The notes: generated from the letters alone by a model not told the origin. DNA of 64,000 nt from Trichomonas vaginalis G3 (GCF_026262505.1 NC_067205.1:20705645-20769644), one strand, 5' to 3'. Counted from the first letter of the stretch, positions 8,049-19,439 are shown. Numbers and translations: made by a program.

Positions 8049-11000
8049 ATGGAAAACTACATTAAATTTATTTATAAGGATACAAAATTATATGTCATTC
8101 CACCAAGAGCGGTTAAAGCATTAACACTTTATTTATATATATCTCACAAGCTAAGTTTACCTCTAAACACATTCGAATTAACAACAAATAACAAAAATTT
8201 AGGTGTTCTGGATAATTTGCGCTGTAATAACAAAATTACTATCAATATTAAAAGAAAAAAGAAGCCTTTTAACTTATTTTCAATTCCGATTGTAAACAGT
8301 ATAAAAACTTCTGAAGATCAAGACAAAAAGATTAATCAAATATCACAAAATGACGAAAATTTATTGTGGGCAGCCAAGTTTGCGTTGTATATGAGCAATA
8401 ACATAATAGAAGAAGCAATTAAAATCATGAATTTCAATTGTCTTCAGGAAGTATTCAATCCTGTTGATGAAATTAAAAAAATGTTAGAAGGAGAGTATAA
8501 AGTAACAATTTCAGATGGAAATAAAAATAAATTATATGAGACAATTTTACCAAATGAAGAAGCTGAAGATTCTTATAGTGAGAATGATAGTGATATCGAT
8601 TATGATGAAGAAAGTAAACAAAAGGATAAAAATGATTTTTCTATAGAAACTCATGATAAAGATAACAATATAAGAAAGAATTGGCCATTTCAAGATGAAG
8701 ACAACGAAAACTCGGATTCTCTATTAAACAGATATTTAAGTTCCGAAGAATTCAATGAATTCAAAGAGGAGGAGAATGAACAAATTTTATTAGATGAACA
8801 AACTGCAACAATAAGTGGAGTAACTGCTCAAAATTCAAATATAAGACAAAATGAAACAATAAGTGGAGTTTCTCCTCCAAACACAAATCAAAGATAAAAT
8901 GAAACAATAAATGCAGTTTCATTTCCAAACACAAATCAAAGACAAACTGCAACAATAAATGCAGTTTCATTTCCAAACACAAATCAAAGACAAACTGCAA
9001 CAATAAATGCAGTTTCATTTCCAAACACAAATCAAAGACAAACTGCAACAATAAATGCAGTTTCATTTCCAAACACAAATCAAAGACAAAATGAAACAAT
9101 AAATGCAGTTTCATTTCCAAACACAAATCAAAGACAAACTGCAACAATAAATGCAGTTTCATTTCCAAACACAAATCAAAGACAAACTGCAACAATAAAT
9201 GCAGTTTCATTTCCAAACACAAATCAAAGACAAACTGCAACAATAAATGCAGTTTCATTTCCAAACACAAATCAAAGACAAACTGCAACAATAAATGCAG
9301 TTTCATTTCCAAACACAAATCAAAGACAAACTGCAACAATAAATGCAGTTTCATTTCCAAACACAAATCAAAGACAAACTGCAACAATAAATGCAGTTTC
9401 ATTTCCAAACACAAATCAAAGACAAAATGAAACAATAAATGCAGTTTCATTTCCAAACACAAATCAAAGACAAACTGCAACAATAAATGCAGTTTCATTT
9501 CCAAACACAAATCAAAGACAAACTGCAACAATAAATGCAGTTTCATTTCCACACACAAATCAAAGACAAACTGCAACAATAAATGCAGTTTCATTTCCAA
9601 ACACAAATCAAAGACAAACTGCAACAATAAATGCAGTTTCATTTCCAAACACAAATCAAAGACAAAATGAAACAATAAATGCAGTTTCATTTCCAAACAC
9701 AAATCAAAGACAAACTGCAACAATAAATGCAGTTTCATTTCCAAACACAAATCAAAGACAAAATGCAACAATAAATGCAGTTTCATTTCCAAACACAAAT
9801 CAAAGACAAACTGCAACAATAAATGCAGTTTCATTTCCAAACACAAATCAAAGACAAACTGCAACAATAAATGCAGTTTCATTTCCAAACACAAATCAAA
9901 GACAAAATGAAACAATAAATGCAGTTTCATTTCCAAACACAAATCAAAGACAAACTGCAACAATAAATGCAGTTTCATTTCCAAACACAAATCAAAGACA
10001 AACTGCAACAATAAATGCAGTTTCATTTCCAAACACAAATCAAAGACAAAATGCAACAATAAATGCAGTTTCATTTCCAAACACAAATCAAAGACAAAAT
10101 GCAACAATAAATGCAGTTTCATTTCCAAACACAAATCAAAGACAAACTGCAACAATAAATGCAGTTTCATTTCCAAATCAAAGACAAAATGCAACAATAA
10201 ATGCAGTTTCATTTCCAAACACAAATCAAAGACAAAATGCAACAATAAATGCAGTTTCATTTCCAAACACAAATCAAAGACAAACTGCAACAATAAATGC
10301 AGTTTCATTTCCAAACACAAATCAAAGACAAACTGCAACAATAAATGCAGTTTCATTTCCAAACACAAATCAAAGACAAACTGCAACAATAAATGCAGTT
10401 TCATTTCCAAACACAAATCAAAGACAAACTGCAACAATAAATGCAGTTTCATCCAAACACAAATCAAAGACAAAATGCAACAATAAATGCAGTCACAAAC
10501 ATCAAAGACAAAATGCAACAATAAATTCGGATATTCAGCGTCAAATCCCTCAGCATCAATCCTCACTACCTAATGAAACTGCTTCTTATTCTTCCCAAAT
10601 TTCTAATCATTTAACCGATAATCCTCCATTAACAGATTTACAAAATACACATCTAGTGCCAAATTTTGCTTATGATTACCAAAATAATTTTTCAACGCAT
10701 AAACAATCTATTATCGTTAATAAAGCTTGCATTGAACTTATTCCTAATTATCAATCTTTTGATGATAAAAATAAAGAGATTCACCGAAAAAGAATCAAAA
10801 ATATTCTGAGGACTTATCATACATTTTCAATTTCCCAATCCGCACGTATTAAATATTCATTAACCATATATACAAATGGTCATCCTTTGAGATTTCAACG
10901 TTACAATGCTCATAATAATTATTTAGAAATTATTTATTATTGCGGATATAAACCTAGATGCAACTTTTGTATGCATGTAAAAGTCTTTGATGAGAAATTA

Positions 11001-11186
11001 AATATTTCTCCTGAAGAAAAACCAGACAGTAAACTTCATAACTGCCGACCTGCAAAACAATCTCAAATAATTAAAGGAACAAATCCAATGAACTATGATA
11101 TTGAATCTCAAGTTCAAGATTATGTTGTCAAAAATCCAACCGCAACGATATCAGAAACAAGAAAGTATGCAATCACTGATATATGA
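8049..11186 (+). pseudogene. MULE transposase N-terminal part with repeat domain
   Basis: The frame starts at ATG 8049 (MENYIKFIYKD). It runs about 280 residues with an acidic, Asp/Glu/Ser-rich stretch, then enters the 48-bp repeats. After the array it is again in the same frame (HLVPNFAYDYQNNF) and codes a zinc-finger region, CGYKPRCNFCMHV followed by HNC, of the WRKY/FLYWCH kind common in MULE proteins. A TAA at 8895-8897 at the array's start and small length changes near its end (10450-10500) interrupt it. A frameshift close to 11180 separates it from the catalytic part at 11095-12378. This copy is probably dead. Confidence 0.7.
8800..10520 (+). repeat. 48-bp minisatellite, about 34 copies
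   Basis: A 48-base unit, which codes QTATINAVSFPNTNQR in the transposase frame, is repeated about 34 times. Copies are nearly identical and differ mainly at one codon pair (CAAACTGCA, CAAAATGAA or CAAAATGCA). One unit near 10174 is shorter. The first two units (8800-8897) are diverged (SGV in place of NAV), and the last ones near 10450-10520 are degenerate. This is the usual edge pattern of an array kept uniform by slippage or unequal exchange. Confidence 0.95.
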
Positions 11187-12378
11187 CTGTAATCAAGCCC
11201 AGTCTACTAATTTCATTCAGATATCAGAGAAGAAAGTCCAACAGCTGTATTATGAAGTTCATCCTGTCAAATCAAAATCAGAGATTGATCTTATTAATGA
11301 AATGTTAGAATTTTTTAATCAAAGATCATATTTTATTACCCAAAGCACAAAAAATGATAATGCCTATTATTTTTTTGGATTGGAACGTTTCATTCGAGTT
11401 GCACGGTATTCATCACATTGTTTTATTGATGGAACCTTCAAAGTCGTTCCTGTATCAATAATGAATGGCCAATTATTAAATTTGTTAATTTTTGACCAAG
11501 CAACTCAACTGTATCTACCGTTTTTACATATAATCATGACGGGAAGAACAGAAACTGATTATCAAAGAGTATTTAGTATTATGGAGTATGATACTGATAT
11601 TAAAATTCCTTTATCAACATTTGATGTTATAACAACTGATTTCGAAAAAGCACTTCAAGGCTCAATTTATAAAAGAAAAGGAGAGCAAACCATATTGACT
11701 GGATGCATATATCACTTTATTGCAGCATTAGTTAAGAATTTCAAGAAAAAATGTGATCCAGAAGATCTTAACAATAAAATTCTTTTAAAGTTATTATGCG
11801 CTTCTCCATTCATGCCAGAAGAAGTTTTTGATTTGGTTTGTAATAAAATTAAATGCATTCAAGATACAAATGAATTTGCAAAATACTTTATTAAAACATG
11901 GAGCACAAGCTATAATTCAATCAGCAAGCTCAAAGTATTCGACAATATTTATTCTAATAATGGCGTAGAATCGTACAACAAAGTGTTAAATACAAATATT
12001 GTATATTCACATCCCACAATTTTAAAGACGGTACACACTTTAATGAAAGTGGATTTAGCGATTTTGCATCGATATGCACGGGCAGATAAAAACACAAGTG
12101 ATCATAAACAGTCGTATTTCATTAAATTGAAAAAAATAAATGAAGAGATTCAGTTATTTGAAGAGCATTTTGGTCTGGAAATATCATTAATTCCTGAGGA
12201 TATAATGAAAAAATATAAGGATTTGTCCAAACATTCTGGAATTGATTTCAGAGATATTGAAATTGAAAGGTATATGTCAAGTGATCAAATACTTGATGAC
12301 ATTCAAATAAATTTAGAAGAAACAAAAAATGAAAAGATAGAAAACATTGAAATTGCCGAAGATGATTTATTTCAATAA
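11095..12378 (+). CDS. MULE transposase, catalytic part
   Basis: This is the DDE-type MULE transposase domain. The first Asp is in CFIDGTFKVVP, the second in VITTDFEKAL, then the C-x-x-H block GCIYHFIAAL, and the Glu in NNGVESYNKVL. Order and spacing follow the family. The C-terminus is acidic. The true start lies upstream in the other frame (8049-11186); the first residues given by this frame before about 11180 are not real protein. Apart from that frame change the catalytic residues are all present. Confidence 0.85.
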   Translation: MILNLKFKIMLSKIQPQRYQKQESMQSLIYDCNQAQSTNFIQISEKKVQQLYYEVHPVKSKSEIDLINEMLEFFNQRSYFITQSTKNDNAYYFFGLERFIRVARYSSHCFIDGTFKVVPVSIMNGQLLNLLIFDQATQLYLPFLHIIMTGRTETDYQRVFSIMEYDTDIKIPLSTFDVITTDFEKALQGSIYKRKGEQTILTGCIYHFIAALVKNFKKKCDPEDLNNKILLKLLCASPFMPEEVFDLVCNKIKCIQDTNEFAKYFIKTWSTSYNSISKLKVFDNIYSNNGVESYNKVLNTNIVYSHPTILKTVHTLMKVDLAILHRYARADKNTSDHKQSYFIKLKKINEEIQLFEEHFGLEISLIPEDIMKKYKDLSKHSGIDFRDIEIERYMSSDQILDDIQINLEETKNEKIENIEIAEDDLFQ

Positions 12379-13162
12379 TATGTAACATTGATTTCTATTC
12401 AACTTTATCGTTATTATAATAAACATTTTTATGATTTTTTTAATATTTTTTATAAGTAGATTGAAGATTATTTGATGGAAAGATGTATATATATATACAT
12501 AATGTACCTTACAATATCTTCATGCTATGAATTCCAGAATAATGACAAGTCTTTCATTCTTAATTAGAAGTCTCCAATATTTTGTCTATTTTTTCATATT
12601 TTTTCTATTTTTTTCACCATTTAAAATTTCTTAAATTCTAAATATAGCAAATTATATCATTTTACTTTCTGCAACGATTTAATCGATAATTATATGAATA
12701 TTATTGTAAATATTTCTAAAATATTTTAAATACAAATAATTTTAAACTGAACCAAATAAATTGGATAACTTTAACTCAATCAAATAAATATTAATATGAA
12801 TTTTTATAGAAAAGCTTTATTTTTTTCTCAATTTTTAATTTCATTTCAGTCTCTAAACTTTCTTACTATGTAAAAACGTATTATTATAGTAATAAAATAA
12901 AATACATGTTTATTCGATCTCGTATTTCAAAAAAATAAAATTACTTATATAAAAAGATTCTCTTTAGTCAACTTTCTTTTTGAATCTCTAATAAGTTTTT
13001 ACTGTTGCTTCTATATATTAAGTATTGATTCTTGTAGTAAAGAAAATCCGGAACGTTTATTTATTAGAATACTCGAACTTTGACTTACATATTACTAATT
13101 GTAATTATTTTCAAGAGCTATTTCTATTACTCCTACTTGTTCGGCTTAAAATCTGCTATATT
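12379..13162. other. MULE right non-coding arm
   Basis: AT-rich DNA after the transposase stop, leading to the right inverted repeat. It includes a short TA-rich palindrome (ATGTATATATATATACAT, about 12482-12499). No gene seen. Confidence 0.5.
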
Positions 13163-13251
13163 GTTAAGATAAACTAAGTCTAAATTTTGAACCATTTTTT
13201 GAAGTTTAAAGTGTAATACATATCGATTTTTTATCCGAATTTAAGAATTGC
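13163..13251 (-). repeat. MULE right terminal inverted repeat
   Basis: Exact reverse complement of 7046-7134. The element continues to 13277, where the right copy of the 11-bp target duplication begins. Confidence 0.85.
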
Positions 13252-13288
13252 TTCAAAGTTTTAGCGTGAAATCGTGCATTTTTTCTAA

Positions 13289-13586
13289 TGAAATTGTTAT
13301 TATAAGATAAGCAATCTGAGTTTTTTTGAATAATATGTCACTACACATGATAGAGCGTTACGTGCTGAAAAGTTACGCTTCGTTCTGAAAGTGGTAATGA
13401 AGTTTTATTAGAATTCATCAAAAAAACGTATGAAAATAATCGTATGTCAAAATGTGAGCACTTCTCAAAATTTGCTCGCATTTTGACTATTTTTGTGAGA
13501 TCTTCCTCACAATTTTTTGACAAACGTACAAAAAGTGCCAAAATGTGAGCAAATGTGAGCAATTTTTATATCTCGTAAAGACAGTA
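13289..13586. other. Polinton 1 upstream region of the KilA-N gene
   Basis: About 300 bases with repeated CAAAATGTGAGCA words at 13448, 13540 and 13551. There is also a hairpin made of TTGTGAG and CTCACAA around 13494-13515. The same word recurring before one gene suggests regulator binding sites, possibly for the KilA-N protein itself. That is a guess. Confidence 0.35.
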
Positions 13587-14414
13587 ATGACAACATTAGA
13601 GAACACAACAACAGTTATAGTCCATGAAGCTATAAATGAAGAATACGAGTACATACAATATAACAAACAGTTACGTCTCATTCGTTCAGTCAAAGATGAC
13701 ATGTACCAAATGCAAAGTATAATGAATGCTCTTCGTTCTACAAAGCAAGCATATCATTGGTTTGAAAACCAACAGACAAAAGAACTTTTAGAAGAATTTC
13801 CTCATATGATTGCTTCCCTCGGAAAACCGAGAGAAGAGATTCCGTACGAAAATCGCAAGAATTTGGCTCCTGGTTTGAAAGGTTATTATGTTCATAGACT
13901 TTTAGTAAATGCTGTAGCAATGTGGGCTTCACCTCGTTATGCTTGTTATATTTTCATGATGTTAGATGAACTATATAAAGCAGAACGTGGAGAGATGGAA
14001 AAGAAACTTCATGCAAAAGATGAAGTCATTGAATCCAAAGACAAAAGCATACAGAAAAGAATACTGCGTTCAGTACCAAAAGGAAAGGAAAAGAGTTATA
14101 GGTATATGATTTATACTGAAGAGTTGGAGAAAGAAGAAGACAGTGACATGGTTATGTTGCATTTAGTCAGAAGAAACAACAAGAGCTTTTATGACTTAGC
14201 TAAAATATATAAATCTGACAGAAACTGGTTCTATCGTGAAAACTTACCGATTTCAATGACACCGAATGAGCAAATAAAGGAAATTGTCAAAAATACTCTT
14301 CCTCAAACACACTATGACATCAAAGGTTGCACAATACTTACATTCAAAGAAGACTTAACATTACTGAAGGAAAAAATAACAGAATATTTCGATAACTTCA
14401 AAGAGGAAGAATAA
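13587..14414 (+). CDS. KilA-N domain protein of Polinton 1
   Basis: About 275 residues from ATG 13587. The N-terminal half resembles a KilA-N DNA-binding domain: an aromatic/Trp patch (YHWFENQQTKELLEEF), then APGLKGYYVHRLLVNAVAMW and SPRYACYIFMMLDELY, matching the family's Gly-x-Tyr-Val-His-x-x-Leu and Trp-x-x-Pro features. A Lys/Glu-rich coiled linker and a second globular part (MVMLHLVRRNN onward) follow. KilA-N proteins are common in large DNA viruses and phages and bind DNA. In this element it may regulate transcription. It looks whole. Confidence 0.7.
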   Translation: MTTLENTTTVIVHEAINEEYEYIQYNKQLRLIRSVKDDMYQMQSIMNALRSTKQAYHWFENQQTKELLEEFPHMIASLGKPREEIPYENRKNLAPGLKGYYVHRLLVNAVAMWASPRYACYIFMMLDELYKAERGEMEKKLHAKDEVIESKDKSIQKRILRSVPKGKEKSYRYMIYTEELEKEEDSDMVMLHLVRRNNKSFYDLAKIYKSDRNWFYRENLPISMTPNEQIKEIVKNTLPQTHYDIKGCTILTFKEDLTLLKEKITEYFDNFKEEE

Positions 14415-14468
14415 AAAATCTAAGCTAATTTTATTTTTTTTATAAAATTTTATCTCATATGAAAGAAC

Positions 14469-14684
14469 ATGAATTTAGAATATTCGGAACTCATGACAGA
14501 AGAAGAGAACGAACAACATGTAAAAGATTATGCAAAATTTCTGAAGACATACAAAGCATTTAAACAATATCTAAATGCTTCTAAAGATTATGCAAAATTT
14601 CTGAAGGTATATAAAGCTTATGAAAAAGCGTATGAAAAGTTTATACATTGGGGAATTGTTGTAAAATATCGATATGAAGACTAA
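14469..14684 (+). CDS. Polinton 1 hypothetical 71-residue protein
   Basis: A small Lys/Tyr-rich helical protein built on an internal repeat: KDYAKFLK followed by TYKAF, repeated as KDYAKFLK and VYKAYEKAYEK. Its function is unknown. It lies between the KilA-N gene and the leftward 14703-15176 gene. Confidence 0.45.
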   Translation: MNLEYSELMTEEENEQHVKDYAKFLKTYKAFKQYLNASKDYAKFLKVYKAYEKAYEKFIHWGIVVKYRYED

Positions 14685-14702
14685 CCAAAAATATATTTTT
14701 GC

Positions 14703-15176
14703 TTAAATAGCTTCAGGGTCTATTTCTTCAACCATTTCACTTCCTTCGTCAATGTCAATAGAAGCTTCTTCAACCTTTGGTAAGAATTTCTGTATAACAT
14801 CTTTGTTCGTTATTGTTTTCAGAGATGAAGGATAATATTTCACATTTGTTTCACCCTTCTTATATTCTTTCTGTTCGGAAAGATTTAAAGCAATACTGAA
14901 GAAGTCAATATTAGAGTTCTTTATAACAGTATAATGAGTATCTTTGACATTCACGAAGAAACTCTTTTGTTTCAAAACTACTGCTAACTCTTGTGAAGTA
15001 TAACGTTTGCGGTCAATGACGATAGCTAATGGTCTGACATACTGACCAAACTTAGATTCTTTCACAAACTTCTTGTTAAAGATAACATTAACATTTGAAG
15101 CATTATTGAACTCATTCTTGATGGCATTAGCGAGAGCATTGTATGAAAAGAACTTGCAATCTTGCATGTGTTTCAT
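14703..15176 (-). CDS. Polinton 1 hypothetical 157-residue protein
   Basis: It starts MKHMQDCKFFSYNALANAIK, has a mixed alpha/beta pattern, and ends in an acidic tail (DIDEGSEMVEEIDPEAI). An A/T box (TATTTTTATTTTA) directly precedes the ATG. It is convergent with 14469-14684 and divergent from 15267-16268. I recognise no family. Confidence 0.5.
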   Translation of the reverse strand: MKHMQDCKFFSYNALANAIKNEFNNASNVNVIFNKKFVKESKFGQYVRPLAIVIDRKRYTSQELAVVLKQKSFFVNVKDTHYTVIKNSNIDFFSIALNLSEQKEYKKGETNVKYYPSSLKTITNKDVIQKFLPKVEEASIDIDEGSEMVEEIDPEAI

Positions 15177-15266
15177 TAAAATAAAAATATTAAATTATTT
15201 TGAAAAATAACTTAAAAAAATCTAATCTAATTTTTTCAAAAAATATTTTTTTATTTCCTACTAAAG

Positions 15267-16268
15267 ATGTACCGGAAGTTGTCTAAGTTAGAACACTCGG
15301 AAATAAAACAACTTCTTACAGAAGCTAACATAGAAGTAGCAAAACATTACGCAACAAACAAAAAAGCACTCGCTGACATCCTCAATGACTATAATGGTGC
15401 AATAAGTTATGATAGAATTCATGAGTTCATAAAGCCGCAACGCGGCGAGGACGAAGTCCATGCAAGAGCATTTCCTTTAAATGACGTTGCTATTGACTTA
15501 TATCATAGACGTTCAGTACCTCATGAAGTAAGAAGAGAAATGTTTGACATAACAAATGCAAACGTTGGTGAAACAAGAAGAAGAGACGACACACTGAAAC
15601 AACAGAGAAGAGAGATGTTTAAGAGCGCTATAGAACAAGTTCGCAAAGCTAACGATGTCCTTCGTTCCATTGACGACAAACCAAAAGAAGGTGAGAGATG
15701 GTTAAAGAAAGATGAAGAGAATAGGAAGAGAAATGTGAAGTCAGGCAATAGACTCATTGACTTTAACATCGAAGCTTTAGATGAACCAAACAGAGACTAC
15801 TTACACAAACATTTCGGTAAGGTTTTCATGAGACTCTTAGAGAAAATTAAAATAAACTCACAACAGAGATGGATGGTATGTTATAAACTTGGTGGAAAGT
15901 ATGAATGTTCTACGTTAAACCTCAATAATATTGGAACATTACTACATCAGCTCTTGAAGGAGAACTTTATATCAGAGATAGAAGCAAATGCTGCAGGTAT
16001 TGTTGAAATGCACTATGACTTCTTCTTGACAAACATAAAGAATCTTACTGAAATAAAGATGTATGATTTAACAGAATATGAAGGCTTAACGATGTCAGAT
16101 GTAAAGAAAGGCAAACCAAAAAAGAGACCATATAGAGATGAAAGCACACTGACAAATGACCAGAAAGCCATTTTGGAAGCTCTTAAGCAAACAGGAAACC
16201 CAGCACTTATAGAAAGCTTTTGGAAAGATAATGGTGAAAAGAAGTTTTATAAGAAGAGAAGCGGTTAG
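15267..16268 (+). CDS. Polinton 1 polymerase-upstream protein
   Basis: 333 residues. The first 55 residues (EIKQLLTEANIEVAKHYATN, then a Phe-Ile-Lys-Pro end) match in pattern the start of the Polinton 2 protein at 32192-33298, which also stands directly upstream of polymerase B. The middle is highly charged, and residues about 190-270 form a second globular part (RWMVCYKLGGKYEC onward). By position it may be an N-terminal or priming partner of the protein-primed polymerase. That is inference. Confidence 0.5.
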   Translation: MYRKLSKLEHSEIKQLLTEANIEVAKHYATNKKALADILNDYNGAISYDRIHEFIKPQRGEDEVHARAFPLNDVAIDLYHRRSVPHEVRREMFDITNANVGETRRRDDTLKQQRREMFKSAIEQVRKANDVLRSIDDKPKEGERWLKKDEENRKRNVKSGNRLIDFNIEALDEPNRDYLHKHFGKVFMRLLEKIKINSQQRWMVCYKLGGKYECSTLNLNNIGTLLHQLLKENFISEIEANAAGIVEMHYDFFLTNIKNLTEIKMYDLTEYEGLTMSDVKKGKPKKRPYRDESTLTNDQKAILEALKQTGNPALIESFWKDNGEKKFYKKRSG

Positions 16269-18480
16269 TTCTGGAAGTATCTTTGCACATTACCTATAAA
16301 TCTTGAACGCTACAAATCTTCAATGAATTGAACAAAAGAACTGCAGCACTTATGACAGAAGACAATTGTTTCGTTTATGCTTGCATTCAGGCTGGAGTAA
16401 ATGAAGAAACTATTGACCACATGAGAGAATCATTCGTGTAGAGACTTTCCTCAAAGTAAAGTACAAGAAATTTCTGACGCAACAGGTATAGCATTTAATG
16501 TTACCATTGTTATTTCAATGACTCAAGACATAATGAAATAAAGAGATACATACCAAAAGAATGTGAAACTGTTAGAACTATTGACTTACTTCTTGTTGAA
16601 GACCACTACATGCTAACGAAAGATTACCAATGACAACATATTTCATTCGCAACTATATAAGAAATCTTGAAGGAGTGTGGTGGAATGAACATTGAGAAAC
16701 AGATGAAGATTTATACAAAGAGAGAGATAATATGTAGTTCGTTATGATAGAACAACACCGTTATGGGATGTTATGAAAACATTGTGGGAGTGCAAATATT
16801 TCGAACCTATTTCTTATGGAGAACTTTTCACATATACGACTGACTTATATAAACAGAACCTTGCACCATTTAAAGACTTGTCATATGCTCCAAAGTATTG
16901 TGTACAACTGAAGAAGAAAGCCGAGTCAAAAGAAGTAAATAAAGCTAAATGTAAGTTCATTCCTGAGCACGTTTTCTTTGCTGACTTTGAGTGCAGTACC
17001 GATGGCTTTCATAAAGCTTTTAACATCTGTTATGACAGTGAAGATGGTTCAGTGAGTGAAAGCATATGGGGTCAGAACTGTGCAACAGAATTTTTGGAAC
17101 GACTTCCTGACAAGAGTTTAATATATTTCCATAACCTCAGTTATGATATAAACTTCATCTTAAGACACATGACAGAAGTGAAAGGAACTCCCATCATTAA
17201 AGGTTCACGAACAATGCAAATAACTGGCTTATATAAAGGAAGGGCAATTATTATAAAAGACTCTTACAGTGTTATAAATAAGAAGCTTAAACTATTTCCT
17301 GCTATGTTTAACTTACAAACAGGACCGAAAGAAGTATTTCCATACAACTACTACAGCAGTGTTTTGTTAGCAAATGACACAGAACTGGTGTCATTTCTGA
17401 AGCATGTAAGTTTATCCAGGATGCAGATACATTCATGAAAAACATAGATTCCATCAAAGGTTGCAGAATAGATGAGAACCACTTCGACTTAGAAAAGTAT
17501 AGCACATTTTATTGCAAACAAGATGTAAGAATTTTAAGAGAAGGTTTTGTTAAGTTCCGCAATGACATATTGAAAGAATTTGATTTAAACGTTTATGACT
17601 ACGTTAGTATTTGTTCAATTGCTAACAAATTATTTGAGAACAGAGTGTACTTCCCGAATGGAAATTTATATGACCTCTCAAATAAACCAAGAGAATTTAT
17701 TTCACGCTTTATTCAAGGTGGAAGATGTATGCTGTCAGATAACATTAAACAAAAGCGAAAAGAAATCATTGCTGATTTCGACGCTGTTTCATTATATCCA
17801 TCAGCTATAGCAAGACTTTATACTTTAGAAGGTATTCCAAAGGTTATGAAGAAAGAAATGTTAAGCACAGAGTATCTCATGAGACATTTATTCGATGACG
17901 ACCAAAAGGAACCCATTGGTGAAAAGTTTATGTCTGGCTTCTTTGTTCTCATTAAGATAACAGAGATTGGAATACATAGACACTTTCCTTTAATAGTTTG
18001 TGACCTGAACTAAATCCAGAACTTAACGTTCCCAGAAGTTCAAACACTTGCTGTTTAATGTATGTTGACCATATAACATTACAAGACCTCATAAAATATC
18101 AAGGTGTCAAATGTGAAGTGTTGCAAGGATACTATTACGATGGAAACAGAGATATTAGAATAAGAGATGAAGTAAAGTATAAGTTGCATTTCATGCACGT
18201 TGTAAAGGTGTAAAACAAGACGTTCTTGCTTTAACAGCTAATGAAATGTTTCCTGAAGCTATACAATGCTATTACAATGAAGATAAGAACATTCACATAT
18301 CTGTTGGAACATATGACAAAGACTCTGAGTTCAGTTTAATGAAACTTTACAAAGCACTTCATGATGGTCAAGAGATTGGATTTGACTTATGTAAGTCTTC
18401 TAGTCCTTGCTTTGCTGAAAAGTTTAACTTCTCAATAACGACTAAAACAAGCTTTATTCGTAAGTTGAAGTTCTGAGGTC
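16269..18480 (+). pseudogene. Polinton 1 protein-primed DNA polymerase B remnant
   Basis: Recognisable family B landmarks in the right order: an ExoI-type Asp-x-Glu (FFADFECSTD), an ExoII-type block (YFHNLSYDINFIL), an ExoIII-type block (YCKQDVRIL) and the polymerase motif A (DFDAVSLYPSAIARLY). An Asn-Cys-containing segment near the start of the region recalls the Asn-Leu-Cys segment before the polymerase in other Polintons. The gene is broken, with several breaks, and is not functional here. Confidence 0.8.
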
Positions 18481-18557
18481 ATTTATTTTTGTCAGCAATG
18501 AGGTCATTCGTGATAAAAATAAGCCGCTAGCGGCAAGGGCGAAGCCCATGTGGTCAT

Positions 18558-19415
18558 TTACAATACTGCGATGGTAGAGTTTAAGAGTTGTGCTTCAATG
18601 TAGAGACAGTCCTTATGGTCTGGAGGTAAGAACACTTGGCAGTTATGGTCATGAGTGGAGAACATGTCTATCCAAAACTCACGATTGAAGCCAGTTAATT
18701 TATAGTATTTAGGATTTGGCAGTGGTGTAGTTCTTGTATGACCAATGAACTCATTTTCAACTCCCTTACTTAAGTTTGAATATAATATAGCTTGCTTTCT
18801 ATCCCAAATGCCAGGTGTTACAATCTTTGAAAATTCATTTTTCCTCGGAAGCATTGCATCATAATTGAAAACATTTTTGAAATCATCACTTGGTTCAGAG
18901 ATTTGAAATCTTATACGTAATGGATTTTCTTTCTCTTTAGCGACTTCATTGATTGGTGAGAATACATCAAACTGACAGTCATGTGTTCCATCTTCATTTT
19001 CATTAAATTCATAATGAAAGTCTATAAGTTGTGGCTGACTACCTTCTTCTTTCAGTTGTGCAAGAAACTCACGTAAAGGCTGTAAAGTTTGTACTTCAAT
19101 GTTAAACTTTTTCTCGAACATTTCATTAAATGAAATCATACATTGTTGCAATGTTGTATCGTCTTTAAAGTATTTGTATATGTGAATGTTTTGGGCGCTT
19201 AAAGACTGTTCGTCATTTTCTATCTCGACTTGAAGTATAAAGTCAACCTTTCTGAAAGCACGTGTTATATACATAGATGTTATGCCAATGTACTTCTCTT
19301 CATTTATATTCACAATCCAGTCTGTTGGAAACTTAAACGTTACTCTGTTCCCCTTTATTTTGACGTCAGGGTTTTCACTACTGAACGCAACAGATAAAGG
19401 TATTTGTCTATACAT
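18558..19415 (-). CDS. Polinton 1 candidate minor capsid (penton-like) protein
   Basis: 285 residues from ATG 19415, which follows an A/T box (TTTATTTTTATCCGAATTAA). Beta-rich, with features shared with 5545-6426: a GIWDRKQAILYSNLS block, then KYYKLTGFNREF and a final strand. Polintons normally pair a double jelly-roll major capsid with a single jelly-roll minor one; this gene lies close to the major capsid gene, which supports the role. It looks whole. Confidence 0.5.
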   Translation of the reverse strand: MYRQIPLSVAFSSENPDVKIKGNRVTFKFPTDWIVNINEEKYIGITSMYITRAFRKVDFILQVEIENDEQSLSAQNIHIYKYFKDDTTLQQCMISFNEMFEKKFNIEVQTLQPLREFLAQLKEEGSQPQLIDFHYEFNENEDGTHDCQFDVFSPINEVAKEKENPLRIRFQISEPSDDFKNVFNYDAMLPRKNEFSKIVTPGIWDRKQAILYSNLSKGVENEFIGHTRTTPLPNPKYYKLTGFNREFWIDMFSTHDHNCQVFLPPDHKDCLYIEAQLLNSTIAVL

Positions 19416-19439
19416 TTAATTCGGATAAAAATAAACCAT

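Larger units (their letters stand above)
7043..13277 (+). mobile_element. MULE DNA transposon inside Polinton 1
   Basis: Two copies of ATTTTTTCTAA (7032-7042 and 13278-13288) flank the element as an 11-bp target duplication, typical of Mutator-like elements. Inside, 7046-7134 and its exact reverse complement at about 13163-13251 form an 89-bp inverted repeat. The right arm continues about 26 bases outward without a match on the left, so the left tip seems to have lost sequence. The coding part is a zinc-finger plus MULE transposase on the plus strand (8049-12378) holding a 48-bp minisatellite. Confidence 0.85.

Noticed and set aside
8898-10500. Possible CRISPR array
   Set aside because: The 48-bp units are directly adjacent without spacers and code in frame with the transposase.
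8761-10566. A 601-codon leftward frame made of a 16-residue Leu/Phe-rich repeat
   Set aside because: It is the antisense shadow of the 48-bp minisatellite in the MULE transposase; a 48-base unit without stops stays open in several frames.
13341-13702. Leftward frames opposite the KilA-N start region
   Set aside because: Overlap the KilA-N gene and the repeated words, with no protein-like composition.
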